Counted from the stretch's first letter, positions 7,603-16,532 are shown. The stretch is 64,000 bases of DNA from Mycolicibacterium brumae (GCF_025215495.1 NZ_CP104302.1:124001-188000); one strand, 5' to 3'. Numbers and translations are program-made. Notes: a model not told the origin generated them from the letters alone.

Positions 7603-8617
7603 GGAAAAGACGCTCGAGGACCGCAACCGGACCGTTCTGGGCTTGATCGCGCTCGGCGTGACGGGCGCGCTGATCGCGCTGATGCTGTTCGTCAGCGCCC
7701 TGAACCTCGGATACAAGTCCTACACGCTGGAGTTCTCCGAGTCGGGCGCATTGATGCCCGGCCAGACGGTGACGGTCGCCGGCATCGAGGTCGGCAGCGT
7801 GTCCTCGATGAAGCTGGCCGGCCAGCACGTCGAGGGCAAGATCCGGGTGAAGAACGACGTGCGCCTGGGCAAGGACTCGCGCGCGGTCATCAAAGTGACC
7901 ACGATCCTGGGCTCCCGGTACCTGGCGCTGTACCCGGCCGGCGACGGTGAACTGCCCAACGACCACTTCGATCTGGACCACACCCAGGCGCCGTATGACC
8001 TGCAGGCCGCCCTGACCGACATCACGCACAGCTACAAGGAGTTCAACGCCGAGCAGATGGCGGAGTCCATCGGCGTGCTGGGCGAGCAGATGAAGACGCT
8101 GCCGCCGCTGGTCCCGCAGGCGATGAAGAACATTCACACACTGTCCTCGATCATCGGGGACCGCCGCGATCAGATCGGCACCCTGCTGGCGGGCACCCAG
8201 CAGGTGACCGACACGCTGCGCGCCCAGCAGTCCAACATCGGGCTGCTGGTCAACCAGGGCCAGCAGTTGGTCGGCGAGTTCGTCAACCGCCGAGCCGCAT
8301 TCCACTCCATGATGCAGGCGCTCACCAGCCTGTTCACCACGCTGGACGGCACCATCGTCGACAACCGCGCGGACCTGGACAAGTTGCTGACCGACCTGGA
8401 CACGCTGTCGGGCATGCTGGCCGACCACGACGACCTGGTGGAGAACATCCTGCAGATCGGCCCGGTGGCCCTGCGCAACCTGGCCAACTCCACCGGAACC
8501 GGCAACGCCATCGACTTCAATATCGGCAACGGGTTGCTGAATGACTCGTGGATGTGCGCGATCAGCGGCCGGGCCAAGCAGTTCGGGATGATCCAGTACT
8601 TCAAGGACTGCAAATGA
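7595..8617 (+). CDS. MceC-type lipid-transport protein
   Basis: A 340-residue MCE-family protein whose ATG at 7595 lies 8 bp inside mceB. A basic N-terminus and one membrane anchor (about residues 14-36) precede the MCE domain, visible as GQTVTVAGIEVGSVSSMKL and TTILGSRYLALYPAG. The long helical region is followed by DSWMCAISGRAKQFGMIQYF near the end, the usual MceC tail with cysteines. It ends in ATGA overlap with mceD. Like its neighbours it should be anchored in the inner membrane and extend towards the mycomembrane. Confidence 0.9.
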   Translation: MAREKTLEDRNRTVLGLIALGVTGALIALMLFVSALNLGYKSYTLEFSESGALMPGQTVTVAGIEVGSVSSMKLAGQHVEGKIRVKNDVRLGKDSRAVIKVTTILGSRYLALYPAGDGELPNDHFDLDHTQAPYDLQAALTDITHSYKEFNAEQMAESIGVLGEQMKTLPPLVPQAMKNIHTLSSIIGDRRDQIGTLLAGTQQVTDTLRAQQSNIGLLVNQGQQLVGEFVNRRAAFHSMMQALTSLFTTLDGTIVDNRADLDKLLTDLDTLSGMLADHDDLVENILQIGPVALRNLANSTGTGNAIDFNIGNGLLNDSWMCAISGRAKQFGMIQYFKDCK

Positions 8618-9726
8618 GCAAACGAGTCCTCGTCATCGTCGCGACCCTGGCCGTGGTCGGCCTGGTCATCGCGGGCTTCATCATCAAAGAGGTGAAGGCG
8701 CGGGTGGACACCATCCACGTCACCGGCAACTTCGCCAGCGCCAACGGCGTGTACGTCGACAACCTGGTGACCGTGCTGGGCATGCCGGTCGGCCGGGTCA
8801 CCAAGGTGACCCCGAAGAACGGCTATGTCGAGGTCGAGTTCTCCATCGAGGGCAACGTCAAGGTGCCCAAGGACGTCCAGGCGGTCACCCTGCAGACAGC
8901 CATCCTGACCGACCGGCAGATCGCGCTGACCCCGGTGTACAGCGGAACGGGTCCGGTGCTGGAGAACGGCGACACCATCGACCAGAGCAACACCCACGTT
9001 CCGGTGGAGTTCGACGAGGTGCTGCAGACCATCAACAAGCTGGCCTCGGCGATGGCCGGCGACAACAACGGCAACGGTCCGATGGCCGACGTCATCAACA
9101 GCGCCACCGACTCCGTGGAGGGCAACGGCGAGCTGATCAAATCCTCGCTCGGGGAGTTGGCCAAGGCGCTGAAGCTGTCCTCGGACCGCGGTGACGTGAC
9201 CAAGGAGCAGACCCAGACCATCGTCCGCAACGTGGACTCGCTGTTCACCGCGGCGGCCGACAACGACGCGCTGTTGCGCCAGTTCGGTTCGACGGTTCGC
9301 GGCCTGACCGACGTGCTCGCCGACGAAGACCTGGGCACCGGCACCACCGGCAGGATGATCAACTCGGTGCTGGAGCAGGCCGGCGACATCCTCGCCGCCA
9401 ACCGGGAGCACATCAAGACCATCGTGAGCAACGCCGACACCGTGGTGCAGACCGCCGTCGATCAGAAGCGTGATCTGGAGGAGTTCCTCAACCTCACGCC
9501 GCTGGTGTTGGAGAACGTCTACAACGTGGTGGACCGGGAGAACGGCGCGCTGCGGATCCGGCTGATGACCGACCGGGTGCTGTTCGAAACCCAGCACATG
9601 AAGGAAGTGTGCAACATCCTGCGGTTGCGGCAGCTGGGCTGCAGCACCGGCACGATCCAGGACTACGGGCCCGACCTCGGGCTGACCTACATTCTGGACG
9701 GCATGGCGACGATGGGGCAGAAGTGA
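8614..9726 (+). CDS. MceD-type lipid-transport protein
   Basis: A 370-residue MCE-family protein starting MSKRVLVIVATLAVVGLVIA at 8614, overlapping mceC by 4 bp; this first segment is the anchor. The MCE domain follows with DNLVTVLGMPVGRVTKVTP and an ILTDRQIALTP strand. The helical part contains many Asn/Asp residues and ends in KEVCNILRLRQLGCS, with paired cysteines. It is one of the six needle subunits. The stop TGA overlaps the ATG of mceE by one base. Confidence 0.9.
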   Translation: MSKRVLVIVATLAVVGLVIAGFIIKEVKARVDTIHVTGNFASANGVYVDNLVTVLGMPVGRVTKVTPKNGYVEVEFSIEGNVKVPKDVQAVTLQTAILTDRQIALTPVYSGTGPVLENGDTIDQSNTHVPVEFDEVLQTINKLASAMAGDNNGNGPMADVINSATDSVEGNGELIKSSLGELAKALKLSSDRGDVTKEQTQTIVRNVDSLFTAAADNDALLRQFGSTVRGLTDVLADEDLGTGTTGRMINSVLEQAGDILAANREHIKTIVSNADTVVQTAVDQKRDLEEFLNLTPLVLENVYNVVDRENGALRIRLMTDRVLFETQHMKEVCNILRLRQLGCSTGTIQDYGPDLGLTYILDGMATMGQK

Positions 9727-11132
9727 TGGGGGTGACCGTGACCGCAGCGCAACGCCGCAAGCGCAGGCCGCTGGCGATCGCCGCGATGGTGGCAGGCGTC
9801 ACCATCACCACCGCGGGCTGCGGTGGCATCTCGAGCCTGCCGCTGCCGCGGCCCGGAATGATGGACACCGGCGGGTACCGCATCAACGCCGTGTTCGAGA
9901 ACGCGCTGAACCTGCCGAACTACGCGCTGGTGCGGGTCAACGGCGCGCAGATCGGCTCGCTGGAGAGCCTGAAGGCCGAGAACTACACCGCCGTCGCGGT
10001 GCTGCGGATCCAGGAAGGCGTGGAGCTGCCGGTGGGCACCGTCGCCGAATTGCGTTCGGCCACCCCGCTGGGCGACGTGTTCGTCGCGCTCAACCCGCCC
10101 GAGGACGCGCCGGCCAACACGCCATTGATCAAAGAGGGCGACACCCTCGGCCTGGAGCAGACCAAGGCGGGCGCGACCATGGAGTCGGTGTTGTCCGCCG
10201 CGGCGCTGATGGTCAACGGCGGCACCGTGCAGAACCTGACGAACATCGTCAACGGTTTCGGCCGCGCGACCGGCGACCACGGCAAGGCCTTCGGCGACCT
10301 GATCGATCAGACCAACCGGACGCTGGGCAAGTTGAACTCCCGCAGCGAGCAGATCAAGACCGCGATGACCTCCACTGCGGACCTCGCCGAGGCGATCGAC
10401 ACCCGCAACGACAAGATCAACGAGGTGCTGCGTGACGCGGCCCCGGCCACCAAGGTGCTGCACGACAACACCAATCAGATCGCGGACCTGGTGGTGCTGG
10501 CCGGCGCGACGACGCGGGAGTTGGAGAAGTTCCCGTCCATCGCCGGCACCGACACCAGCGGGCGCAGCGTCATCGGCGACCTGAACACCATCGCGGCGGC
10601 CTGGAACGACGTCGCCACCGCCCCCGGAACCGACCTGTACGGCCTGAACCGCCTGCTGCCCCCGGTCATCAAGGCGACCCCGGGCAGTGGCCTGTCCATC
10701 CGCACCAGCGTCGACCGGTTGATTCTGGGGCACATCCCGGACATCGGCTTCCGCGGCGACCTCGGTTTCCACGGGCCCAAGTGGGACGACTTCCAGAAGC
10801 TGGTCGGCGCGTTCAAGTACACCCTCTACCGGTTGCAGGAACGCATTGTCGGAAAGGGGCCGGACGTGCCGCAGGTGCCGGTGATTCCCGACCCGACGGT
10901 GCCGGGGCTGATCGTCCCCGCGCCGCAGGGCCCCGCGCCCGGACCGACGCTGGATGAGCCGGTGGCGCCCGCGCCGGCCGACCAGACGGTCACCGGCAAC
11001 GCGCACGGCGTGACCCAGCAGGACCCGGGCGCCGAGTCGGCCCCCGGTGTCGAATCCGGTGAGACCGTGATCGCCCCGGCGCACGGCGTGGCGCCCGCTC
11101 AGGTGGGCCCGGCCACGGAGCCGGCGCCGTGA
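9726..11132 (+). CDS. MceE-type lipoprotein of the Mce complex
   Basis: A 468-residue MCE protein made as a lipoprotein. The N-terminus is basic (QRRKRRPLA), followed by a hydrophobic stretch and the lipobox TTAGCGG, with the lipid-modified Cys at about residue 32. This is the rule for MceE (LprK-like) subunits. The MCE domain (ALVRVNGAQIGSLESLKAEN) and the conserved ATPLGDVFVALNP follow, then the helical needle and a Pro/Ala/Gly-rich C-terminus of about 80 residues. The ATG at 9726 overlaps the mceD stop; a GTG six bases on is an alternative. It probably tethers the complex at the membrane surface. Confidence 0.9.
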   Translation: MGVTVTAAQRRKRRPLAIAAMVAGVTITTAGCGGISSLPLPRPGMMDTGGYRINAVFENALNLPNYALVRVNGAQIGSLESLKAENYTAVAVLRIQEGVELPVGTVAELRSATPLGDVFVALNPPEDAPANTPLIKEGDTLGLEQTKAGATMESVLSAAALMVNGGTVQNLTNIVNGFGRATGDHGKAFGDLIDQTNRTLGKLNSRSEQIKTAMTSTADLAEAIDTRNDKINEVLRDAAPATKVLHDNTNQIADLVVLAGATTRELEKFPSIAGTDTSGRSVIGDLNTIAAAWNDVATAPGTDLYGLNRLLPPVIKATPGSGLSIRTSVDRLILGHIPDIGFRGDLGFHGPKWDDFQKLVGAFKYTLYRLQERIVGKGPDVPQVPVIPDPTVPGLIVPAPQGPAPGPTLDEPVAPAPADQTVTGNAHGVTQQDPGAESAPGVESGETVIAPAHGVAPAQVGPATEPAP

Positions 11133-12388
11133 TCGGGGCAGCTGCGGACGGCGTCGTCGGCGCCGTCAAGTGGGGACATCGCAATAAGACCTGGTTGTCG
11201 ACCATCGCGCTGATCCTGGTGCTGGTGCTGTCGCTGGTCTGGATCATGATCAACGCGCTGCGGTTCAACCCGTTCATCCGGACCTACAACATGACCCTGG
11301 AGCTGCCGCGCTCCGGTGGTCTGCTGGAGGGGCAGGACGTCACCTACCAGGGCGTCCAGGTCGGCCGGGTCGAGCAGCTCGACATCGTTCCCGACGGCGT
11401 CAACGCCGTGCTGCGGATGAACAAGCACATCGACATCCCGGCGAGTTCCGATGTCCGGGTCTCGGGTCTGTCACCCGCCGGTGAGCAGTTCGTCAACTTC
11501 CTCGGCGACAAGAACGCCGGCGACAGCGGTCCGTTCCTGGAGGACGGCAGCGTCATCGCCCGTGACCGCGCGAACATCCCGATCGACCTGGCCACCTTCC
11601 TGGCCAACACCGACGGCTTGTCCAAGCAGATCGACACCGACAAGATGGCGACGATCAAGAAGGAGCTGAGTCTCAGCACCGAGGGCCCGGAGAAGCTGGA
11701 GAGCATCATCGACGGCGGTACGTACCTGCTGTCGACCATCGACGGCGTGCTTCCGGAGACCACCCGGACGCTGCGCACCAGCCGCGTGGTGCTGGACCTG
11801 ATCTCGGACAAGAACGCCGGCATCTCGGCCGCCTCCGCCAATATCGACGAGGTGCTGACCGCCGCCGACAAGATGCGTGAGGGCTACAAGAAGCTGCTGG
11901 CCCAAACCCCGGCCACGTTGGGCCAGGTCGACAACGTCATCAACGACAACTCCGACACCATGGTGCAGTTGCTGGGCAACCTGACCACCACCACCCAGGT
12001 GCTCTACCTGCGCACACCCGCGCTGAGCAGCCTGTGGCCGGACTACCGCGGATCGATGCTCGACTCGCTGGGCAGCACCATGTACGGCAGCGGTGTGTGG
12101 GTGAACCTGTCCATCTATCCGCGCTACACCTGCGACTACGGCACGCCGCGCCTGCCGGTGTCGTCGGCGGACTACCCGGAGCCGTTCATGTACACCTACT
12201 GCCGGGACACCGATCCGGCGGTGCTGATCCGTGGCGCCAAGAACGCGCCGCGGCCGGCCGGTGACGACACCGCGGGCCCGCCGATGGGCGCCGATCTGGG
12301 CCGCCAGACCGATCCCACCCCCAAGGGCCGGTACACCGTCCCGACCGAGTACGGCGGCCCCACGCTGCCCATCGAGCCGCCGCGGTGA
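11129..12388 (+). CDS. MceF-type lipid-transport protein
   Basis: A 419-residue MCE-family protein, last of the six subunits, starting GTG at 11129 with a 4-bp overlap. The anchor is at about residues 24-46 (STIALILVLVLSLVWIMINA). The MCE domain shows GQDVTYQGVQVGRVEQLDIV and SGLSPAGEQFVNFLG. The C-terminal part has several cysteines (YPRYTCDYGTP, YTYCRDTDP) and a proline-rich tail. A 38-bp gap with an AGGAG site separates it from the Mce-associated gene. Confidence 0.9.
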   Translation: MIGAAADGVVGAVKWGHRNKTWLSTIALILVLVLSLVWIMINALRFNPFIRTYNMTLELPRSGGLLEGQDVTYQGVQVGRVEQLDIVPDGVNAVLRMNKHIDIPASSDVRVSGLSPAGEQFVNFLGDKNAGDSGPFLEDGSVIARDRANIPIDLATFLANTDGLSKQIDTDKMATIKKELSLSTEGPEKLESIIDGGTYLLSTIDGVLPETTRTLRTSRVVLDLISDKNAGISAASANIDEVLTAADKMREGYKKLLAQTPATLGQVDNVINDNSDTMVQLLGNLTTTTQVLYLRTPALSSLWPDYRGSMLDSLGSTMYGSGVWVNLSIYPRYTCDYGTPRLPVSSADYPEPFMYTYCRDTDPAVLIRGAKNAPRPAGDDTAGPPMGADLGRQTDPTPKGRYTVPTEYGGPTLPIEPPR

Positions 12389-12426
12389 CCCCGCACCAGG
12401 CACTTCACCCAGCAGGAGCATGATTG

Positions 12427-13164
12427 ATGGTCGTGACGACCAAAAAGAACGGCAACGCGAAAGACACCGATGAGACGGCTGAGGTCACGGAGGTGGTCGA
12501 CGTGGCCGCCACCGACGACGACGGCGACGTCACCGAGGTGGTCGAGGCCGCGACCGTGGAGGCCAAGACGGCCGACGCCGGCGACGAGGTGGTCGATTTC
12601 GACGACGAGGCAGACGCGCCCGTCGAAGAAGCCGACACCGAGCTGGCCTGGCTGGGTGAGCAGGACAGCGAGGCCAAGGCGTCCTCGTCGAAGCGGCTGA
12701 TCGCCTTGATCGCCGCCGGTGTGCTGTTCGTCGGCCTGCTGGCGTCCACCGGGTTCCTGGGCTACCAGTACTGGAACAACACACAGCTCAAGAACGCCGC
12801 GTCGGCCGCCCAGCGCGCCGCGGTGGCCTACGCCCTGGTGTTGACCAGCATCGACTCGAACAAGGTCGACGAGAACTTCGCGCAGGTGCTCGACGGCGCC
12901 ACCGGCGACTTCAAGGACATGTACTCCGAGTCCAGCGGGAAGCTGCGGCAGCTGCTGATCGACAACAAGGCGACCGCGCACGGCCAGGTGGTGGAGTCTG
13001 CGGTGCAGTCCAACACCAAGGACGAAGCCGTCGTGCTGCTCTTCATCGACCAGGCGGTGTCCAACACCAACGTTCCGGACCCGCGGCTGGACCGCAGCCG
13101 GATGAAGATGACCATGAAGTACGTCGACGGCCGTTGGCGGGCCAGCAACGTCGAGCTCCCGTAA
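12427..13164 (+). CDS. Mce-associated membrane protein (Mas)
   Basis: A 245-residue protein with an acidic, disordered N-terminus (about 1-85, rich in Asp, Glu, Thr and Val), one membrane segment (about 91-113, LIALIAAGVLFVGLLASTGF) and an exported domain ending KMTMKYVDGRWRASNVE. This topology and place right after mceF are characteristic of Mce-associated proteins, which support assembly or stability of the Mce transporter. ATG 12427 is chosen because it follows an AGGAG site; an in-frame TTG precedes it by one codon. It belongs to the same operon and is followed by the MPT64-like gene after 22 bp. Confidence 0.82.
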   Translation: MVVTTKKNGNAKDTDETAEVTEVVDVAATDDDGDVTEVVEAATVEAKTADAGDEVVDFDDEADAPVEEADTELAWLGEQDSEAKASSSKRLIALIAAGVLFVGLLASTGFLGYQYWNNTQLKNAASAAQRAAVAYALVLTSIDSNKVDENFAQVLDGATGDFKDMYSESSGKLRQLLIDNKATAHGQVVESAVQSNTKDEAVVLLFIDQAVSNTNVPDPRLDRSRMKMTMKYVDGRWRASNVELP

Positions 13165-13186
13165 CGCCCGAAAGGGGTTGAACAGC

Positions 13187-13978
13187 GTGCGTATCGGTAA
13201 AGCACTGGCCACCGCGGCCATTACGGTGGGTATGACGGTGACCCTCACCCCCTCGGCGTCGGCGTCGGTGGAGTCCTTCTGCGGCGACATCGGCGGCGGG
13301 TGGGACGGCGCGTACTGCCGCACCACCGCAGTGTCCCCGCGCAAGGCGGTCCGCGACATCAAGCTGGCCCTGCCGGGCGGCCTGATCGACGACCCGACCT
13401 CTGGGCCGGTGCTGCGGGAGTACCTGACCACGCTGATGGGCAACTGGCGCAACGCGGCCGACAAGATGGCCGTGGACAGCTTCGCGGAGGAGAACTTCCA
13501 GATCTTCCAGCACGGCAGCGCGCTGTCGGCGGTCTTCCACGAGACGTACCACTCCGACGGCCCGTTCCCCGCGAACGCCTACCGCACCTACACCTTCGAC
13601 ATGGCGCAGGGCCGACGGCTGATGCTCGCCGACATCATGAAGCCGGGCCTGGACCCGCTGGTGGTGCTGCCGCCCATGATCGAGCCGTTCCTGATCCCGG
13701 CCCTGGCCGCCGCGCCGAAGGGCCCGTCTCCCACCGCGTACCCGTTCATCCCGGAGCGCTGGACCCCGGACAAGGTGTACTCCGGCGCGTACAAGGCCTG
13801 GGCGCTGACCCCCGACGAGCTGATCATCTGGATGCCGGACTACCCCGTGGCCCGCGACTTCCCGGTCAACTACAACGGGAACACCTACCAGTGGTCGATG
13901 GACGGCGGCACGGTGCAGGTGCACGTGCCGCTGGGCGCCATCGCCAGCGTGCTGCGCCCGGAGTACGGCGGGGTGTAA
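13187..13978 (+). CDS. MPT64/RsiV-like (DUF3298-type) secreted protein
   Basis: A 263-residue protein with a clear signal peptide (MRIGKALATAAITVGMTVTL, cleavage after about TPSASA). The GTG at 13187 stands 9 nt after AAGGGG; a TTG three codons earlier is less well placed. The mature part shares the order of elements of the mycobacterial antigen MPT64: a Cys pair near the start, a YHSDGPFPANAYRTYTFD strand region, ADI-DPLVVLPP, then ALTPDELIIWMPDYP and a final VPLGAIASVL. The similarity is recalled, not computed. Function is unknown; being last in a mce operon suggests an extracytoplasmic accessory of the transport system. A strong terminator follows. Confidence 0.65.
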   Translation: MRIGKALATAAITVGMTVTLTPSASASVESFCGDIGGGWDGAYCRTTAVSPRKAVRDIKLALPGGLIDDPTSGPVLREYLTTLMGNWRNAADKMAVDSFAEENFQIFQHGSALSAVFHETYHSDGPFPANAYRTYTFDMAQGRRLMLADIMKPGLDPLVVLPPMIEPFLIPALAAAPKGPSPTAYPFIPERWTPDKVYSGAYKAWALTPDELIIWMPDYPVARDFPVNYNGNTYQWSMDGGTVQVHVPLGAIASVLRPEYGGV

Positions 13979-13993
13979 AACGCGTGACGCGTC

Positions 13994-14022
13994 AAAGGGC
14001 CGGGCGGCGTGCCCGGCCCTTT
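13994..14022. terminator. Bidirectional intrinsic terminator between the mce operon and the crotonase gene
   Basis: A perfect 12-bp stem, AAAGGGCCGGGC (13994-14005) with GCCCGGCCCTTT (14011-14022), and a 5-nt loop. It starts 16 bp after the last mce-operon stop and ends 13 bp before the convergent crotonase stop, so it can serve both strands; the arms end in A and T runs. Confidence 0.85.
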
Positions 14023-14035
14023 CGCATGCGCGTGG

Positions 14036-14857
14036 CTAGTCCCCGGTGAAGTTCGGCGGGCGTTTGGCGAAGATCGCGGCGATGCCCTCCCCGAGGTCCT
14101 TGGCCGGCAGGAAGGCGGCGTTCCAGGCCGCCACGTAACGCAGGTTCGCGGCGACGTCGGCGGCGCGCTGTTCGTCGAGCACGTCCATCACCCCACGCAC
14201 CGTCAGTGGCGGATTCGCGGCGATCTCGGCGGCGGTGGCCAGCGCGGCGTCCAGACAGGCCTGCTGGTCGTCGTAGACATCGTTGACCAGTCCGATCTTC
14301 TCCGCCCGGGCCGCGTCGATGTCCTTGCCGGTCAGCGCCAGCTCGCGCAGATGCCCGTCGCCGATGATGTACGGCAGCCGGGCCAGGCTGCCCATGTCGG
14401 CGACGATGGCCAGCTTGACCTCACGGATGGAGAATTTGGCGTCGGCGCTGGCGTAGCGGATGTCGGCGGACGCGATGAGGTCCAGCGCGCCACCGATGCA
14501 CCAGCCCGACACCGCCGCGATGACCGGGGTGCGGGAGTCGGCGACGGCGTTGGTGGCCTTCTGCATCTGCTTGATCGTGGCGAGGAACTCCATCCGCGGT
14601 TTGGCCTGCGCGCCCTCGGCCAGCACCGGGGCCAACGTCCCGGCCATCGCCGGCAAGTCCAGGCCGTAGCTGAAGTTCTTGCCGGAGCCGGTCAGCACGA
14701 TCGCGCGGACCTGCGGGTCGGCGTCGAGGGCCTCGAAGACCTCCGGCAGCTCGCGCCAGAAGTCCGGGCCCATCGCGTTGCCCTTGCCGGGGCCGATCAG
14801 CGTCACCACGGCGACGTGGTCGTTCACGTCGATGGTCACCGAGTTGTAGGAATCCAT
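14036..14857 (-). CDS. Enoyl-CoA hydratase/isomerase family, dienoyl-CoA isomerase (ECH1)-like
   Basis: A 273-residue crotonase-fold enzyme, starting MDSYNSVTIDVNDHVAVVTL at 14857. The oxyanion-hole segments are GSGKNFSYGLDL and SGWCIGGALDL. Three acidic residues that define mammalian delta3,5-delta2,4-dienoyl-CoA isomerase are present in register: Asp about 126 (GALDLI), Glu about 146 (IREVKL) and Asp about 154 (VADMGSLARLP). This favours isomerisation of 3,5-dienoyl-CoA during beta-oxidation of unsaturated acids over simple hydration. The gene stands alone, convergent to the mce operon. A much longer open frame upstream is only the repeat array read through. Confidence 0.8.
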   Translation of the reverse strand: MDSYNSVTIDVNDHVAVVTLIGPGKGNAMGPDFWRELPEVFEALDADPQVRAIVLTGSGKNFSYGLDLPAMAGTLAPVLAEGAQAKPRMEFLATIKQMQKATNAVADSRTPVIAAVSGWCIGGALDLIASADIRYASADAKFSIREVKLAIVADMGSLARLPYIIGDGHLRELALTGKDIDAARAEKIGLVNDVYDDQQACLDAALATAAEIAANPPLTVRGVMDVLDEQRAADVAANLRYVAAWNAAFLPAKDLGEGIAAIFAKRPPNFTGD

Positions 14858-14945
14858 GAGCTGACAGTAGCCGTCCGCGGAACGACGGGGGGAGCGGGCT
14901 ACTGGGTGTGGCGAGTTCGGGTGCGGAGAGTGGGGAGCGGGGTGC

Positions 14946-15120
14946 GCGCCAGTGACCTCAGGCCGGAGGCAGCGTCTGCCAGTGACCTCGGGCCGGACGC
15001 TGCCCGGCGCCAATGACCTCAGGCCGAAATATCCGGTCCGCCAGTGACCTGAGGCCGAGATCTCCCAACGCCAGTGACCTGAGAGCGAAAAAGGGCCCTG
15101 GAATCGCCCTGAGGTCACTC
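14946..15120. repeat. Five-copy 30-31-bp periodic intergenic repeat
   Basis: The core GCCAGTGACCTCAGGCCG recurs with one to three changes at 14948, 14978, 15009, 15040 and 15070, so copies start every 30 or 31 bp, about three DNA turns. The spacers are unrelated in sequence. An inverted partial copy (CCTGAGGTCACT) lies at 15108-15119. The array fills the 328-bp gap between two minus-strand genes (crotonase and hisC2), which holds no gene. No cas genes are near, and the 12-13-bp spacers are too short for CRISPR. Confidence 0.85.
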
Positions 15121-15185
15121 GCGAGGAAGCGCACCGGCCCTGCGTTACCAGCGCCGCGGCACAGGGGCGCGAAACCGGCGCCAGG

Positions 15186-16247
15186 TTACTGGCGCGCGAT
15201 CCAGTCCTGCGCGAAGCCGAGGAACACGTCGTTCTCCTCGGGGGCGCCGATGGTGACCCGCACCCCGTCGTCGCCGTAGGGCCGGACCAGCACCCGCGCC
15301 TGGTCGGCGGCCGCCGCGGTGAACTCCGCGGTGCGCCCCGGCAGCGGGAGCCAGACGAAGTTCGACTGCGACGGCGGGATCTCGTATCCGGCCTCGATCA
15401 GCGCGGCGCTGACTCGGCGGCGTTCTGCCACCACGGCGTCGGAGCGGGCCAGCAGCTCCGCCTGGGCGTCCAGGGAGGCGATCGCGGCCGCCTGGGCCAG
15501 CGTGCTGACCGTGAACGGGACGTACACCTTGCCCAGCGCGGTAATCAGCTCCGAATGGCCGACGGCGTAACCGACGCGGGCCCCGGCCAGCCCCCAGGCT
15601 TTGGAGAACGTCCGCAGCACCACCACGTTGGGGTGCCGGCGGACCAGCGCGAGACTGTTCGGGACCAGACCGTCGCGGACGTACTCGATGTAGGCCTCGT
15701 CGATGGCGATGACGACGTCGTCGGGCGCCGCGGCGACGAAGCGCTCCAGTTCGGCGGGGTCGACGACGGTCGAGGTCGGGTTATTCGGGTTGCAGACGAA
15801 GATCAGCCGGGTGTTCTCGGTGACCGCGGCGGCCATCGCGTCCAGATCGTGGGTGGCCTCGCGCAGCGGGACCGGGACCGGGGTGGCCCCGGCCACGCGG
15901 ATCTGCAGCGGATAGATCTCGAAGGCGCGCCAGCCGAACATCACCTCGTCGCCCGGGCCCGCGGTGGCCTGGATGAGCTGCTGGCACAGGCTGACCGACC
16001 CGGCGCCGGCGGCGATCTCCTCCGGGGCGAAATCGCCCAGGTGACGGGCCAGTCGCTGCCGCAGCGCCAGGTAGCCGTTGTCGGGATAGCGGTTGAGCGT
16101 CTCGGCGGCGTCGGCGATCGCGGCGGCGACGCTGGGCAGCGGCCCGTGCACGGTCTCGTTGCTGGCCAGCTTGATCGCGCCGGGCACCGTCTTGCCGGGT
16201 GTGTAGGCGGGCAGCTCGGCCATCAGCGGGCGTAAACGGGCGGTCAT
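15186..16247 (-). CDS. pat: Aminotransferase HisC2/Pat (phenylalanine or histidinol-phosphate type)
   Basis: A 353-residue class I/II PLP aminotransferase. It begins MTARLRPLMAELPAYTPGKT; an ATG four codons upstream (16259) is possible, but the family normally starts at MTARLRP. Features are KLASNETVHGP, the CNPNNPTST substrate loop, AIDEAYIEYV with the Asp that contacts the pyridine nitrogen, and the Schiff-base lysine in RTFSKAWGLAG (about residue 216). It is strongly reminiscent of M. tuberculosis HisC2 (Rv3772), grouped with the Pat aromatic aminotransferases that make phenylalanine from phenylpyruvate. It is transcribed away from the tRNA cluster. Confidence 0.85.
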   Translation of the reverse strand: MTARLRPLMAELPAYTPGKTVPGAIKLASNETVHGPLPSVAAAIADAAETLNRYPDNGYLALRQRLARHLGDFAPEEIAAGAGSVSLCQQLIQATAGPGDEVMFGWRAFEIYPLQIRVAGATPVPVPLREATHDLDAMAAAVTENTRLIFVCNPNNPTSTVVDPAELERFVAAAPDDVVIAIDEAYIEYVRDGLVPNSLALVRRHPNVVVLRTFSKAWGLAGARVGYAVGHSELITALGKVYVPFTVSTLAQAAAIASLDAQAELLARSDAVVAERRRVSAALIEAGYEIPPSQSNFVWLPLPGRTAEFTAAAADQARVLVRPYGDDGVRVTIGAPEENDVFLGFAQDWIARQ

Positions 16248-16345
16248 TTGGGTCAGCATAGTGAGGCCATGTACCCTCTGTATCCGGCGGTTCTGGTGCT
16301 CGTTTTCGTCTCGCGCAGCGGGTCCGGTAACCTCTGCAAGGTCGA

Positions 16346-16437
16346 GGAGGCGTGCCAGAGCGGCCGAATGGGACTCACTGCTAATGAGTTGTCCCCTTTA
16401 CGGGGGACCGGAGGTTCAAATCCTCTCGCCTCCGCCA
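16346..16437 (+). tRNA. tRNA-Ser(GCT)
   Basis: A 92-nt class II tRNA: acceptor GGAGGCG (16346-16352) pairs with CGCCTCC (16427-16433), then discriminator G and CCA. The anticodon stem ACTCA/TGAGT encloses CTGCTAA, giving anticodon GCT (serine, AGC/AGU). The long variable arm forms GTCCCC..GGGGAC. It lies 16 bp before tRNA-Arg. Confidence 0.95.
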
Positions 16438-16453
16438 CACAACTGAATAGCAC

Positions 16454-16526
16454 GCGCCCGTAGCTCAACGGATAGAGCATCTGACTACGGATCAGAAGGT
16501 TAGGGGTTCGAATCCCTTCGGGCGCA
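16454..16526 (+). tRNA. tRNA-Arg(ACG), attachment site of a small island
   Basis: A 73-nt tRNA: acceptor GCGCCCG (16454-16460) pairs with CGGGCGC (16519-16525), discriminator A; the CCA is not encoded (ACAAG follows). The anticodon stem TCTGA/TCAGA encloses CTACGGA, giving anticodon ACG. From the anticodon stem through the T arm, 39 bp (16481-16519) are repeated exactly at 17785-17823, the mark of integration into this gene. Confidence 0.95.
16481..16519 (+). repeat. att direct repeat, proximal copy (within tRNA-Arg)
   Basis: This 39-bp segment, from the anticodon stem to the T stem, is identical to 17785-17823. After it the proximal copy continues GGGCGCA and the distal copy CGGCGCACCA. Such tRNA 3'-half duplications are produced by site-specific integration. 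Confidence 0.85.
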
Positions 16527-16532
16527 CAAGAG

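Noticed and set aside
14946..15120. CRISPR array
   Set aside because: Units are 18 bp with 12-13-bp gaps, imperfect, and there are no cas genes; spacing is too short for CRISPR spacers.
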